The position numbers and the translations under genes are program-made. Below, in pieces: positions 52,915 through 61,639 of a stretch of 64,000 nt of DNA. This DNA is from Comamonas testosteroni ATCC 11996. Its GTDB lineage: Bacteria; Pseudomonadota; Gammaproteobacteria; Burkholderiales; Burkholderiaceae_C. Positions within the stretch are counted from its first letter, which is position 1. Each line of letters opens with the position of its first letter. The DNA is taken from contig NZ_AHIL01000041.1 of assembly GCF_000241525.1 (NCBI RefSeq), positions 1 to 64,000 of the forward strand, read 5' to 3'. The notes under the pieces were generated by a model, which did no database searches, was not told where the DNA came from, and was given only the letters and a program-made list of their open reading frames with translations.

Positions 52915-53152
52915 CAATGGGGCTAATGAGGCCTTTGGAGCCTGTGGCCTCTTCAGTCTTGTCTATTGGTTTGGCACTTGTATGAATCAACGGACAAGTT
53001 CGGGCGAATGGCGCGCATCAGCGCGCAATACAGCTTTGACCTCAAAGCCGTAGCTGTATGAATAGCAAATGGCTTATTTCAGGTAAAAACAGCTTCTGGA
53101 CCAGCCAGTAAAGCGCTGGCTGCTATGAATTTTTGTAGTGGAGAGTCGAGTC

Positions 53153-53824
53153 ATGTCATTCAGCCAAAGTCTGTGGAATGCCAACCAGGCGCTGTTTCAA
53201 AGTACCTTGGAGCTGCCCTTCAACCAGGAACTGGCAGCCGGAACGCTGAGCCGGGAGCGCTTTTGCCACTACATGATTCAGGATGCGCACTACCTCGTCG
53301 CCTATGGCCGCGCGCTGGCCGTGACGGCGGCCAAATCCGATAACGCCGAAGGCGTGGTGCAGTTTGCCAATGCCGCCAATGAGGCCGTGGTGGTGGAGCG
53401 CGCCCTGCATGGCGGCTTCATGCGTGATTTCGGCGTGACGCCCGAGCAGTTTGCAGCAGCGCCGCTGACGCCTGCCTGCCATCACTACACCAGCTATCTG
53501 CTGGCCACGGCCTGGAGCGCCACTTACCCGGTGGCTGTGGCCGCGTTGCTTCCCTGCTTCTGGATTTATGCAGAGGTCGGGCGCGACATTCATGCGCGCT
53601 CGGCCAAGGACAATCCGTATCAGGCCTGGGTGGACACCTATGCCAGCGAGGAGTTTCATGCGGCGGTGCGCGGCGTCTGCGCCACTGTCGATCGCCTGGC
53701 CGAGGAAGCCACCGAGACCACGCGTACTGCCATGCATGCCGCCTACAAGGATGCGGCCCGGCTGGAATGGCAGTTCTGGGACAGTGCCTATCGCCTGGCC
53801 GATTGGCAAGGGCCGCTGCGCTGA
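53153..53824 (+). CDS. tenA: TenA-family thiaminase II-like protein
   Basis: A 223-residue all-helical protein of the TENA/THI-4 family. Seen: the start SFSQSLWNANQALFQ, FCHYMIQDAHYLVAYGRAL, and the LLPCFWIYAEVGRDI stretch with the likely nucleophilic cysteine, then a downstream glutamate in the EEFHAAVRG region. TenA proteins hydrolyse aminopyrimidine products of thiamin damage so the pyrimidine can be reused. No thiamin genes and no TPP riboswitch are seen nearby, so the gene is alone. A perfect terminator follows. Confidence 0.93.
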   Translation: MSFSQSLWNANQALFQSTLELPFNQELAAGTLSRERFCHYMIQDAHYLVAYGRALAVTAAKSDNAEGVVQFANAANEAVVVERALHGGFMRDFGVTPEQFAAAPLTPACHHYTSYLLATAWSATYPVAVAALLPCFWIYAEVGRDIHARSAKDNPYQAWVDTYASEEFHAAVRGVCATVDRLAEEATETTRTAMHAAYKDAARLEWQFWDSAYRLADWQGPLR

Positions 53825-53848
53825 GTCGCTGAGTTCTGGTGCATAAAT

Positions 53849-53885
53849 GGGGTGCTGATTAAAAAATAATCAGCACCCCGTTTTC
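53849..53885 (+). terminator. Intrinsic terminator after the TenA gene
   Basis: GGGGTGCTGATTA and TAATCAGCACCCC form a perfect 13-bp stem with an AAAAA loop, followed by GTTTTCCC. It starts 24 bases after the stop codon. Confidence 0.9.
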
Positions 53886-53933
53886 CCTAGTGTGACAAGG
53901 AGTTAAGTCGCTTATTCAAGTGCTTGCTCCGGT

Positions 53934-54146
53934 TTGTCCACAAGCTTGTAGTGATTTAGTGGGGAAAACTGGACTGCAGCCCAATTTGGGTAGGCGCGAG
54001 CTGCTATGAAATGCGGAGTTTGTCGGCTTTAAGAGCCTCGTGGTGTGATTTGCTTAAAAAATAAGCGCGCATTCAAAAGTCTTTACAGAACAATGACTTG
54101 ATGCTCTTATCCCGTTGAGTGGTTGGTATTGTCCACAAGCTTGTAG
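53934..54146. repeat. Perfect 18-base direct repeat in the gap after tenA
   Basis: TTGTCCACAAGCTTGTAG occurs at 53934-53951 and again at 54129-54146. Each copy contains a near-palindrome around AAGCTT. The whole 343-base gap between tenA and the next gene holds nothing else I can support, apart from the terminator. Confidence 0.85.
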
Positions 54147-54167
54147 CGGGCGAATGGGGATATCCCG

Positions 54168-54674
54168 ATGCGATGCGCGCTAAAAACATTGAGGGAGAGG
54201 GAGTTGGAGAAATCGACGTACCGGGCCATTGTTCTTGCCTCCATGGCTATGCCTGTGGCGGGCCTGTGCCTGGATTCCTATTTCCCGCTGATCCCGGCGA
54301 GTCTGAAGTCGATCTATGACAGCATGGTGCAATTTGGTGCTATCAAGCGCTACCTGCCAAGAGTATGGCTGGCCATGGCGGTGGTGACTGTGACCATGCT
54401 GGTGTCTTTTTACGGGCAACTGCGCTTCAGGAGTTGGGCGCCGAGTCTGGCTGTCAGCTCAACGCTAGCCGGCTTGCTGCTGTCCTGTTTTGCGGGCCCT
54501 ATCTTGCAATCGGGTCTGGGCAGCGCTGCCGCCAGTGTCGGCACCTTGCTGAGCGGTATGGCGCTGATCCTGCCCTATGTCTGCGCTGACGTGCGTGCTC
54601 TTTTCTGGCCGCAAGCCGCCGCAGCGACTGTCGATGTGGCTGGCCATCAGGCCGCTGCGACCGGGCCTGTTTGA
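54168..54674 (+). CDS. Small membrane protein, unrecognised
   Basis: A 168-residue protein with four probable membrane helices (about residues 20-45, 68-88, 92-118 and 122-148). No family is recognised. The ATG at 54168 gives the longest form. A TTG at 54204, directly preceded by AGGGAGAGGGAG, is a good alternative, giving a protein starting at LEKSTYRAIV. It lies between TenA and a LysR gene on the opposite strand, without obvious partners. The hydrophobic pattern and codon use support a real gene. Confidence 0.6.
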   Translation: MRCALKTLRERELEKSTYRAIVLASMAMPVAGLCLDSYFPLIPASLKSIYDSMVQFGAIKRYLPRVWLAMAVVTVTMLVSFYGQLRFRSWAPSLAVSSTLAGLLLSCFAGPILQSGLGSAAASVGTLLSGMALILPYVCADVRALFWPQAAAATVDVAGHQAAATGPV

Positions 54675-54805
54675 GTCATGGATTTAGAGCGGCCAACACG
54701 ACCCGGCAAACCTGGGGTTGTGGTTGAGATGAGGCGCGAAGCCGCAAATAGTACAGAGCTACGACAAGGGGAAGCAACGACGCATCGGGCTTGTGCTGGC
54801 GGCTC

Positions 54806-55750
54806 TTAATGCTTGCCTGCCTCGACCAAGTGATCGATCAGCGCCCGCACCTTGAGTGGCAAATGGCGTGACGGCATATACAGCACATAAGCGGTGCGTG
54901 GAGCGTAATTGCCCGTCAGTTGCCAGTCTGGCAGGACCTGTACCAGCGCACCACTGTGCAGCACGGTCTGGGCGGCAAAGTCTGCCACCAGGCCTATGCC
55001 CTGGTGCTGCAGCGCCAGATTGATGATTCCGGTGCTGCTGTCCATGGACAAAGGAGAGTGAACGGCGACCTCGGTCACGACCGGCACCGGGCGGCGATCT
55101 TGGCCTTGCACCCATTGCAGCCGATTCTGGAAGTCGCCATAGCCCAGCGTGATGCATGCCACGCCATGCTCGCGGCCCAGCTCCTGCGGGTGCTTGGGCG
55201 GCTTGATCAGGCCCTTGAGGTAGGCCGGCGAGGCCACGGCGATGTAGCGCACCTGGCGCAGCTCGCGCGCCACCATATGTGGCGGCAGCTGTTCGGGCCG
55301 GGTCAGGCGAATGGCCAGATCCAGGCCTTGCTGAGCCAGGTCCTGCATCTGGTCGCTGAGGCTGACGGCGACCTCGAGCTCGGGCCATTGGCGGCGCAGG
55401 GCGGGCAGCTGTGCGCTGAGCCAGATTTCACCAAAGATGGTCGGCGCCGTCAGTCGCACCGTGCCGCGCGGCACGCCGCTGTAATGGCCGGCGATGGCGT
55501 GGATATCGCTGGCGGTCTGTGCCAGCTGGCTGCAGGCAGCATAGACCTCGGCTCCCAGCTCGGTCAGGGACAGCGAGCGGGTCGTGCGATGCAGCAGCTG
55601 CACGCCCCAATGGGCTTCGAGCCGGCCCACGCTGCGGCTGACGGCCGAGGTGGTCAGATCCAGTTGCCGCGCGGCGGCGGCAAAGCTGCGCTGCTCCACC
55701 ACCTTGGCGAAAACCAGCATTTCAGGAAGCAGGCCGGGCTCTGTGCTCAT
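54806..55750 (-). CDS. LysR-family transcriptional regulator
   Basis: A 314-residue LysR protein of the CrgA/DsdC-like Burkholderiales branch. The N-terminal helix-turn-helix (about 8-66) includes RSFAAAARQLDLTTSAVSRSVGRLEAHWG; the effector domain spans about 95-300. Divergent from the EamA/DMT permease with about 70 bases between their starts, so the two form a regulator-exporter pair. The effector is probably what the permease carries; unknown. Confidence 0.92.
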   Translation of the reverse strand: MSTEPGLLPEMLVFAKVVEQRSFAAAARQLDLTTSAVSRSVGRLEAHWGVQLLHRTTRSLSLTELGAEVYAACSQLAQTASDIHAIAGHYSGVPRGTVRLTAPTIFGEIWLSAQLPALRRQWPELEVAVSLSDQMQDLAQQGLDLAIRLTRPEQLPPHMVARELRQVRYIAVASPAYLKGLIKPPKHPQELGREHGVACITLGYGDFQNRLQWVQGQDRRPVPVVTEVAVHSPLSMDSSTGIINLALQHQGIGLVADFAAQTVLHSGALVQVLPDWQLTGNYAPRTAYVLYMPSRHLPLKVRALIDHLVEAGKH

Positions 55751-55822
55751 GGTTCAGTTTGATTGTTGCTCCATGGGTAATAGTAAGTGGAATAAAGCTA
55801 TATTGATGCGTGAATGTGATTG

Positions 55823-56788
55823 ATGGACGATGCCATCATGACTTCTCAAACCTCTTCTTCTTTGCAAGCCCTGGCTGCCAAGTCGGTTGTGCCCTCCACC
55901 TCGCCGTCCAATGCAGCAGCTGGCGGCAACTGGCGCATGGTGCTAGCCATGGCGCTTTCCGGAACCATCGGCCTGCTGGTGTTGGAGAGCGGCCTGCCCG
56001 TGCTGTGGGTGGTGTGGTTGCGTTGTCTGCTCGGCGGTCTCGGGCTGGCTGCCTGGGTGCTTTGGTCGGGCCAGTGGTCCAGGCCGAGCTGGCGCGAGAG
56101 CGGCTGGCTGCTGCTGGGGGCGGTGGCGCTCATCGTCAATTGGCTGTGCCTGTTTCGTGCCTATGAATACAGCGGCATTGCCGTTGCCACGGTGGTCTAT
56201 CACGTGCAGCCCTTCTTGCTGTTGCTGCTGGCAGCTCTGCTGCAGGGCGAGCCTCTGCCGCTCAATCGGCTGCCCTGGCTGGTATTGGCGCTGGTTGGCG
56301 TGGGCTTGAGCAGCGGCCTGGTCGGGTTGACTGACCAGCAGACGTCGCAAGGGCAATCCTTGGGCATTGTGCTGGCACTGTTGGCAGCCGGTCTTTATGC
56401 CATGGCCACTTTGGCCACCCAGCGGCTCAGGCGGCTTGCGCCGGCGCAGATCGCGATGCTGCAGATGCTGGTGGGTGCGCTGAGCTTGCTGCCCTGGGTG
56501 TGGGAGCTGCGCACCCAGGCACTTTTCAGTCCCAAGGTCTGGGTTGCGGTGCTGGTGCTGGGCCTGGTGCATACGGCCTGGATGTACACGCTGATGTACA
56601 CGGCATTTCAAAGGCTTCAGGCGCAGGCCATCGCCGGCCTGTCCTTTATTTACCCCGTCATGGCTTTGCTGGTGGATTTGCTCTGGTTTGGTGCCAGGCC
56701 GCAGCCGGTGCAATGGCTGGGGATGGCTCTGATTCTGGGGGCGCTGGCTGCCTACCGGCGCAGTGAGCGAAAAACCAAAGCAAATTAG
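55823..56788 (+). CDS. EamA/DMT-family permease
   Basis: A 321-residue inner-membrane protein with ten hydrophobic segments in two EamA repeats (about 30-165 and 180-310). A cytoplasmic N-terminus of some 30 residues rich in Ser and Ala precedes them. Family features include FRAYEYSGIAVATVVYHVQPF and the later FIYPVMALLVDLLWFG. DMT proteins of this type export amino acids or other metabolites. ATG at 55823 is used; 55838 is also possible. Divergent from a LysR gene, probably its target. Confidence 0.9.
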   Translation: MDDAIMTSQTSSSLQALAAKSVVPSTSPSNAAAGGNWRMVLAMALSGTIGLLVLESGLPVLWVVWLRCLLGGLGLAAWVLWSGQWSRPSWRESGWLLLGAVALIVNWLCLFRAYEYSGIAVATVVYHVQPFLLLLLAALLQGEPLPLNRLPWLVLALVGVGLSSGLVGLTDQQTSQGQSLGIVLALLAAGLYAMATLATQRLRRLAPAQIAMLQMLVGALSLLPWVWELRTQALFSPKVWVAVLVLGLVHTAWMYTLMYTAFQRLQAQAIAGLSFIYPVMALLVDLLWFGARPQPVQWLGMALILGALAAYRRSERKTKAN

Positions 56789-56827
56789 CTGGAGGCGCTT
56801 ATGTTTCAAGCGCTGCCAGCTAGCGTT

Positions 56828-57568
56828 TCAGATCCAGGGGGCAATGGCCAGCACCAACGGCATCAGCACCGCCGTGGCCACGCCGTTCAGGCCCATGGCC
56901 AGAGCGGAGAACGCGCCGGCCGTGGGGTTGAGCTGAATGGCGCGTGCCGTGCCAATGGCATGGGCCGTGAGCCCGATGGCAAAGCCTTCGACCGCAGGGT
57001 CCTTGAGACGCAGTACGCGGCACAGCAGCGGCGCCATCATGGTGCCGCTGATGCCGGTGATGGCTACTGCCACGGCGGCCAGCGAGGGTGTTCCGCCAAA
57101 ACGCTCGGCCATGGGCAGGGCGATGGGAATGGTGGCCGACTTGGGGGCCACGGCGATCAGCGTGGCTTGAGAGCCGCCGAAAGCCCAGGCAATGCCCAGG
57201 GCTGAAAGTAGTGCGACCAGACAGCCCACCAGCAGTGCCACGCTGATGGGCAGCCACAACTGGCTGATACGTTCGCGCTGTGCGTACAGCGGGATGGCCA
57301 GTGCCACGGTGGCCGGCCCTATCATCAGGCCCAGCAGGGAGACGCCGCTGCGGTAGGTCGCATAAGGCGTGCCCGTGATCATCAGAATGGCGACGATGAC
57401 GACCACGCCTGTGAACACCGGTATCAGCAGCGGGCGGTTGCCGCTTTTTCGGTAGATGGCCATGGCTGCCATATAGACCAGCATGGTCAGCACCAGCCAG
57501 GGCAGGGGCGAGCCTTCGGCCAGGCTCAGCCAGGCGGTGTGCAGACGCTCAAGCAGTGAGGTGCTCAT
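56828..57568 (-). CDS. lrgB: LrgB-family membrane protein
   Basis: A 246-residue inner-membrane protein of the LrgB/CidB/YohK family with about seven hydrophobic segments. The TVALAIPLYAQRERI block and the LIAVAPKSATIPIALPMAERFGG motif are characteristic. It works with LrgA; the pair has been described as holin/antiholin-like and, more recently, as carriers for pyruvate or glycolate. Overlaps lrgA by four bases (ATGA), so they are coupled. Confidence 0.93.
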   Translation of the reverse strand: MSTSLLERLHTAWLSLAEGSPLPWLVLTMLVYMAAMAIYRKSGNRPLLIPVFTGVVVIVAILMITGTPYATYRSGVSLLGLMIGPATVALAIPLYAQRERISQLWLPISVALLVGCLVALLSALGIAWAFGGSQATLIAVAPKSATIPIALPMAERFGGTPSLAAVAVAITGISGTMMAPLLCRVLRLKDPAVEGFAIGLTAHAIGTARAIQLNPTAGAFSALAMGLNGVATAVLMPLVLAIAPWI

Positions 57569-57954
57569 ACGTTCTGTTCCTGTTTGGCGGCGGACGCCTT
57601 ATTCGGCTGTCGAGTGCGCTGGCGCTGCAGGCAGAAGCGGAAGGTGAGGGCGGTTGCGGTGAATGTGATGGCAGCTCCGGCAATGCAGGCCAGCACAAAC
57701 GGCAGCCATTCGCGGCGCAGGTGGTCGAATTCCAGCATCACGCCAGCAATGACGGGAATGAAAAGCAGCATCATGTTCTGCAACAGCACCTGAGCCGTGT
57801 CTTCCAGTGTCTTGGGTAGACGTTTGTAAAACAGCAGACCCAGCAGCAAAAGCAGGGTGCCGATCAGCGCGCCGGGTAGGGGCAGGCCCGTAAAGCGGGC
57901 CAGGAACTCACCCAGTAGCTGGAAGGCGAAAAGTACAGCAAGCGCATACAGCAT
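57565..57954 (-). CDS. lrgA: LrgA-family (holin-like) membrane protein
   Basis: A 129-residue protein with four membrane segments, typical of LrgA/CidA/YohJ. Seen: LLGEFLARFTGLPLPGALIGTLLLLLGLL and the DTAQVLLQNMMLLFIPVIAGVM region. First gene of the lrgAB pair. An inverted repeat (GAGTTGGCAG at 57979-57988 and CTGTCAACTC at 58001-58010, one mismatch) lies 25 bases upstream and may be a control site. No LytTR or LysR regulator is adjacent. Confidence 0.93.
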   Translation of the reverse strand: MLYALAVLFAFQLLGEFLARFTGLPLPGALIGTLLLLLGLLFYKRLPKTLEDTAQVLLQNMMLLFIPVIAGVMLEFDHLRREWLPFVLACIAGAAITFTATALTFRFCLQRQRTRQPNKASAAKQEQNV

Positions 57955-58153
57955 AAAGGCGGTCAGCTCCTGAATAATGAGTTGGCAGTCTGTGGCCAGG
58001 CTGTCAACTCTGTGAGGGTGGGGTATAGCTCGGGTGAATAAAGGTAAAGCAGGCAGGTAACTATTGCGTGTCGTTGATGACAGGTTTATCTTGGCTCTCA
58101 GGCGCTTCGGAGCCGAAGCGGCCAGTTATCGCACGAGCTTAGGAGAAGTCACC

Positions 58154-58372
58154 ATGCAAACCGCAGTCTATCGCGCACCTGTGTATGAACCTACGGTCGA
58201 TGAATTGGAAACGCTCAAGAAGCTGGAGCTGGGCGAGGATGTCTCCCTGTGGTCTGCTGCCAAGGAGTATCTCTCCAGGCGCCTGCTGGAGCGGGGGCTG
58301 GTGGAGCAGGACGCAGAAAAGCACTGGCATATCACCGAGTCGGGGCGTATGGTGATCCGTCGTCAGCTCTGA
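58154..58372 (+). CDS. Small winged-helix-like protein, unrecognised
   Basis: A 72-residue soluble protein; no family recognised. The C-terminal half (SRRLLERGLVEQDAEKHWHITESGRMVIRR) has the look of a small winged helix. AGGAGA stands eight bases before the ATG, a strong ribosome-binding site, and the frame has normal codon use, so the gene is probably real. It stands alone, divergent from lrgA, with a strong terminator 140 bases downstream. Confidence 0.7.
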   Translation: MQTAVYRAPVYEPTVDELETLKKLELGEDVSLWSAAKEYLSRRLLERGLVEQDAEKHWHITESGRMVIRRQL

Positions 58373-58513
58373 AAATCATCAAGGGTTAACCCTTTGATTG
58401 CAATTGCCTGATTTGGAGGCATCCTACCTTTCAACCCGCAAGTACAAGGGCTTGCGTGCTGTTATCACCAGGATTTCACTGGATATCCACAATCATGTCC
58501 ACATGAACTGTGG

Positions 58514-58544
58514 AAAAAAGCGCTGTCATGGACAGCGCTTTTTT
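58514..58544. terminator. Perfect 14-bp terminator hairpin
   Basis: AAAAAAGCGCTGTC-ATG-GACAGCGCTTTTTT, symmetric and usable in both directions. It follows the winged-helix-like gene by about 140 bases. Confidence 0.9.
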
Positions 58545-59170
58545 TGTGGCTTGACTCAAGCCTGGGTTGCTCGGATTGACAGCTAATGATCTCGTTGACA
58601 GTACAAGCACAGTGATGCTCAAAAGGCATTTTTCAGAGAGAAATAACCCTGGTGGCCTGCTATGTGCTAAAGGATTGAAGCGAATGGATGCTTGCCAGAT
58701 GGGGCGATGCTGTCGGTGCCAGGCATGGCATTGCAAGATATAGGTCTGCACCAGATTGTGCAAAGTTATGCACAGCGACTGTGCAACGTCGAAAAGATGA
58801 GCGAGCAAGAGAGATCCTGCCTTATCCCTGCAAGGGAAAGGCATGCGGCTGTGGCGTAATTGATGCGCCGGCTTTTCGCGTGGAGAACGGAAGGCTGGAT
58901 GGAGCGAAGCTGCCTTCTCGGCTTGGGTATGTAGTGCCGGATCGGACCGGAACGCCCTGATTTGGGAATTTCACTTCCCAGCTCTCGCCCTAGAGGGATG
59001 CGGATTGTATTCGATATTCAGGCGCAAAAAAATGTCGCGGCTTTCCTTTGGGGGAAAACGCGTTGCGCCCACGATGTCGACATGGGGGACGCTGAGTCAC
59101 TTTGTCAGCACAGACTCTTCTTGGTGTCGCTATCAGTGCTGAGTGACTGCATATTTGCAGAGCAAAAATC

Positions 59171-59200
59171 AACAAGGGCGGGTTGAAGCCCGCCCTTGTT
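59171..59200 (-). terminator. Terminator after the three secreted-protein genes
   Basis: AACAAGGGCGGG and CCCGCCCTTGTT form a perfect 12-bp stem around a 6-base loop. On the minus strand it is followed by GATTTTTG and lies 60 bases past the last of the three minus-strand genes. Confidence 0.85.
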
Positions 59201-59258
59201 AGGTGAGTTGCGGTCAGCATCAATGGAGTGCTGCCCTCCTGTTATGCCTTTGATTAGC

Positions 59259-59591
59259 CTATTCGCTGGTAGGCACGAAAAACAGGTACTCACCTGGCCC
59301 CATCTGCGGGGTAATCACATAGCCTTCGCACTGCCTGTCCTTGCATTTCACAGGGATAGCGCGGGGCCATATCGTTGCAGCAGTCGGATAGCCAGGCAGG
59401 TACTGCGGCACATGCCAGACGCCATAGTCACCAACCGGCTCTGCTTGCTGCGAGCCTGCTGCACCTTGCTCGCCGCTTCCGAAGATCTGGCGCTGAATGC
59501 TCAACGGCTCGTTGATGGCCCTGGAGTCGGGTGCAGCCAAAGACGAAGCGCAGCATAGTGCAATCGCTAAAAGAGCTAGAGTCTTGCCCAT
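59259..59591 (-). CDS. Small secreted protein, unrecognised
   Basis: A 110-residue exported protein with a signal peptide (about residues 1-19, ending SLAA). No family recognised. The mature part contains a Gln/Gly-rich stretch (about 36-50), a Pro/Tyr/Trp-rich stretch (VWHVPQYLPGYPTAATIWPRA) and one cysteine pair (CKDRQC, near 82-87) that could form a disulfide. GAGGCCGC precedes the ATG. Last of three same-strand genes for secreted proteins, 30 bases from the next; probably one operon, closed by a perfect terminator. Confidence 0.75.
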   Translation of the reverse strand: MGKTLALLAIALCCASSLAAPDSRAINEPLSIQRQIFGSGEQGAAGSQQAEPVGDYGVWHVPQYLPGYPTAATIWPRAIPVKCKDRQCEGYVITPQMGPGEYLFFVPTSE

Positions 59592-59621
59592 AGCGGCCTC
59601 CTAGATTAGGAATCACGCCCA

Positions 59622-60362
59622 CTAATTGGGGTACAGCTGTGCTGTACGTGGGTCATCCATCACAGAGGTGACCGCCGATGGTCGAGTGACTTCAGGTGCC
59701 AAACCCGACTGAGCCTCTGAGGGGGACGCAGCAGGAGTTGGGCTACCTTGTGCCGAAGCATCCGGCCCGTAGTTGTTGCGGCGCTCATCAGCGGTCATGG
59801 ATTGCGGGCATTTAGAACCCGTGATCTCCAGTGCCACGCGAGCGGCAGGATCCATGCAGTCCATAGCCAGCGAGGCTGCCTTCATGCCCTTGTTCCAGAG
59901 CTCGCGGCTCATTTTCAGGCGTTTGCAATGCTCGTCCGTCCAGGTTGTACCGAAGCTCACGCCAAAGCCTGGGCCGTTGGCACTGCCGCTGCTGCTGCCC
60001 ATGCAGGTGTCATTGCTGGTCGTGAGGTTGGGGCCGTTCACGCTGGGAACGTTCTTCATGGTGTAAGTACCGGTGTACTCCACAATGTTCTTGGACGTCC
60101 CGGACACAGTGCTGTTCAAGTTCTGAGTGGTCGTGCCGTTCGTTGTGATGTTTTGATCGGACGTTGAAGTGGATCTGCTGTCCATCGTGGCGACAGATCG
60201 ACTCTCCGCCGGGGCAACGACCGGATTGACAATGGTGACCGACTGATTCTGTTGTGCCCCCACGGATGAGGAGCTAGAGGAGCTTTGCGCGCTGCTGTCG
60301 GCACTTTGCGCATAACTGCACAAAGGAACGCAAAGACTTAACAGAGCTATTGAGAATTTCAT
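59622..60362 (-). CDS. Secreted Ser/Thr/Asn-rich protein with a Cys-containing domain
   Basis: A 246-residue exported protein. Signal peptide to about residue 19 (CSYAQ), then a poly-Ser tract and a long Ser/Thr/Asn/Gln-rich region (about 20-95). A compact domain follows (about 100-190) with NDTCMGSSSGS, FGTTWTDEHCKRLKMSRELWNKGMKAA and AMDCMDPAARVALEITGSKC, four cysteines likely in disulfides, and a Pro/Ala/Ser tail. I do not recognise a named family; from memory, similar small domains occur in secreted or phage-like proteins of other Proteobacteria. Middle gene of three, 31 bases upstream of the small secreted protein. Confidence 0.75.
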   Translation of the reverse strand: MKFSIALLSLCVPLCSYAQSADSSAQSSSSSSSVGAQQNQSVTIVNPVVAPAESRSVATMDSRSTSTSDQNITTNGTTTQNLNSTVSGTSKNIVEYTGTYTMKNVPSVNGPNLTTSNDTCMGSSSGSANGPGFGVSFGTTWTDEHCKRLKMSRELWNKGMKAASLAMDCMDPAARVALEITGSKCPQSMTADERRNNYGPDASAQGSPTPAASPSEAQSGLAPEVTRPSAVTSVMDDPRTAQLYPN

Positions 60363-60438
60363 GCTTTGCTCCTATGTTGCCCGAGCCCGGCCAGGCAGCC
60401 AGACCCGGGACACACACAACTATCTTGGGACAGCTGCC

Positions 60439-61122
60439 TTAGTTGGCATTGGCAGTAGAGCCTGCACCAGCAAGACCGGAGGTGCCACCACCATTGGAGA
60501 AGTAGCCGGCGTTACCCCAGGAACCCGCATTCTGGTGGACGGTACCCACAGAGCCTGCGTTCGATGTGGTGTTGGTCAATGAGCCCCAAGGTGAGGAAAC
60601 GGCTCCCGATGTGGCGTTGTAGCCAGAGGTGGTGCCAGCATTGTTGTTGATGTAAGCCAAGCCGCCGCCAGGGCCGGCGCCAGTTGCAGCAACATTCGCT
60701 GTCTGGGAAGAGGCGCCGCCGAAGGCAGTGCCGCTGACGGGTCCTGCGTTATAGCCGGCAGCAGCAGCCGAGCCCGCATTGGCATTGGTAGCCGCTACGC
60801 CGCCCGCAACACCGTTGCCGGAGGTTGCGGAAAGGCTCTTCACATTACCGAAAGTAGTGGCGCTACCGTCGACAGCGGCCCCACCGATGCCAAAACCGCC
60901 TGCGCCGATAGCGCCGCCAGCAGCGTTTGCATTCGACGTGGCACCGGAGGTTGCACTATTCATGCTCAGCGCACTTCCGTTGCCCGAGCTGGCAGCACCC
61001 GACAGCGTGGCAGACGATGCGCTCGACGTCGTGTTTGTGGCTGCAATGCTTGAACTGCTCACTGCAGCAGATGCAACACCAGCCAACGCAATAACCGCCA
61101 TGGCAATCAGAGACTTTTTCAT
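60439..61122 (-). CDS. Secreted Ala/Ser/Gly/Asn-rich low-complexity protein
   Basis: A 227-residue exported protein. Signal peptide residues 1-20 (MKKSLIAMAVIALAGVASAA). The mature chain is almost only Ala, Gly, Ser, Asn and Thr, has no cysteine and few charges, with loosely repeated NAG/SAG/GxNA units (for example NANAGSAAAAGYNAGPVSG). This composition suits a secreted fibre, amyloid-like or adhesive subunit; that is inference. AAAGGA with correct spacing selects the ATG at 61122 over one six bases earlier. First of three secreted-protein genes, facing a divergent LuxR-type regulator across a 517-base AT-rich gap. Confidence 0.8.
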   Translation of the reverse strand: MKKSLIAMAVIALAGVASAAVSSSSIAATNTTSSASSATLSGAASSGNGSALSMNSATSGATSNANAAGGAIGAGGFGIGGAAVDGSATTFGNVKSLSATSGNGVAGGVAATNANAGSAAAAGYNAGPVSGTAFGGASSQTANVAATGAGPGGGLAYINNNAGTTSGYNATSGAVSSPWGSLTNTTSNAGSVGTVHQNAGSWGNAGYFSNGGGTSGLAGAGSTANAN

Positions 61123-61639
61123 GATCATTCCTTTGAATAGCGAGTTCCCAGATAACTGAGAGTGTGTGAGCGAGAGACCGATGCAATTTCGCAAAGGCCA
61201 GTGTTAACCGTCAACAAGTTCTGGAGTGCTTTGTTACGTTCCAAAACTGCTTTCGGTGAAGGCAGTTTCAGAAAACGACGGAGAAACAGTAATACCCCAT
61301 TCAAAGATATTTTTTGAAGAATTTAAAATGATGAAAAAATGATTAATTTGTTATGGTCTGTGGATGATGTGCTATTGAAAAAATAGTGCTTGTTGGAAAA
61401 TTCTTACAATGCTAAAAAATGTAATCTTTATTTCTTTTTATTTTATCTGCCCATTGTTTCAAAAATAAAGGGTTTACATCTATTTTGCGATGGAGATAAG
61501 TTAATACCTTGTATTCAAGTATTAATTTGTAAAAATATAAACCTTATTTTTCTATACTTGTTTTTTGTGGATTTCCAATGGGATGAATTTTATTTTTCGC
61601 GAGATTCGCAAGCAATCGACTCATCAAATGGAGTGTCAC
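61123..61639. promoter_or_regulatory. AT-rich divergent control region
   Basis: A 517-base gap between the low-complexity secreted protein gene and the response regulator gene. From about 61290 to 61640 it is strikingly AT-rich, with long A and T runs, unlike every other intergenic region here except the window start. It is a likely target for H-NS-type silencing. No single promoter can be picked out among many TATAAT-like matches. Confidence 0.6.

Larger units (their letters stand above)
58373..59258. other. Long stretch without a supported gene
   Basis: About 890 bases with no convincing gene. It contains two perfect terminator hairpins (58514-58544 and 59171-59200). A 50-codon open frame at 58707-58859 reads a plausible but unrecognised small protein, without a clear ribosome-binding site. 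Stops occur in all frames between 58860 and 59170. Possible small RNA territory between the two hairpins. Confidence 0.5.

Noticed and set aside
53000-53152. Possible TPP riboswitch before the TenA gene
   Set aside because: The conserved CUGAGA and ACCUGAUCUGG elements are absent.
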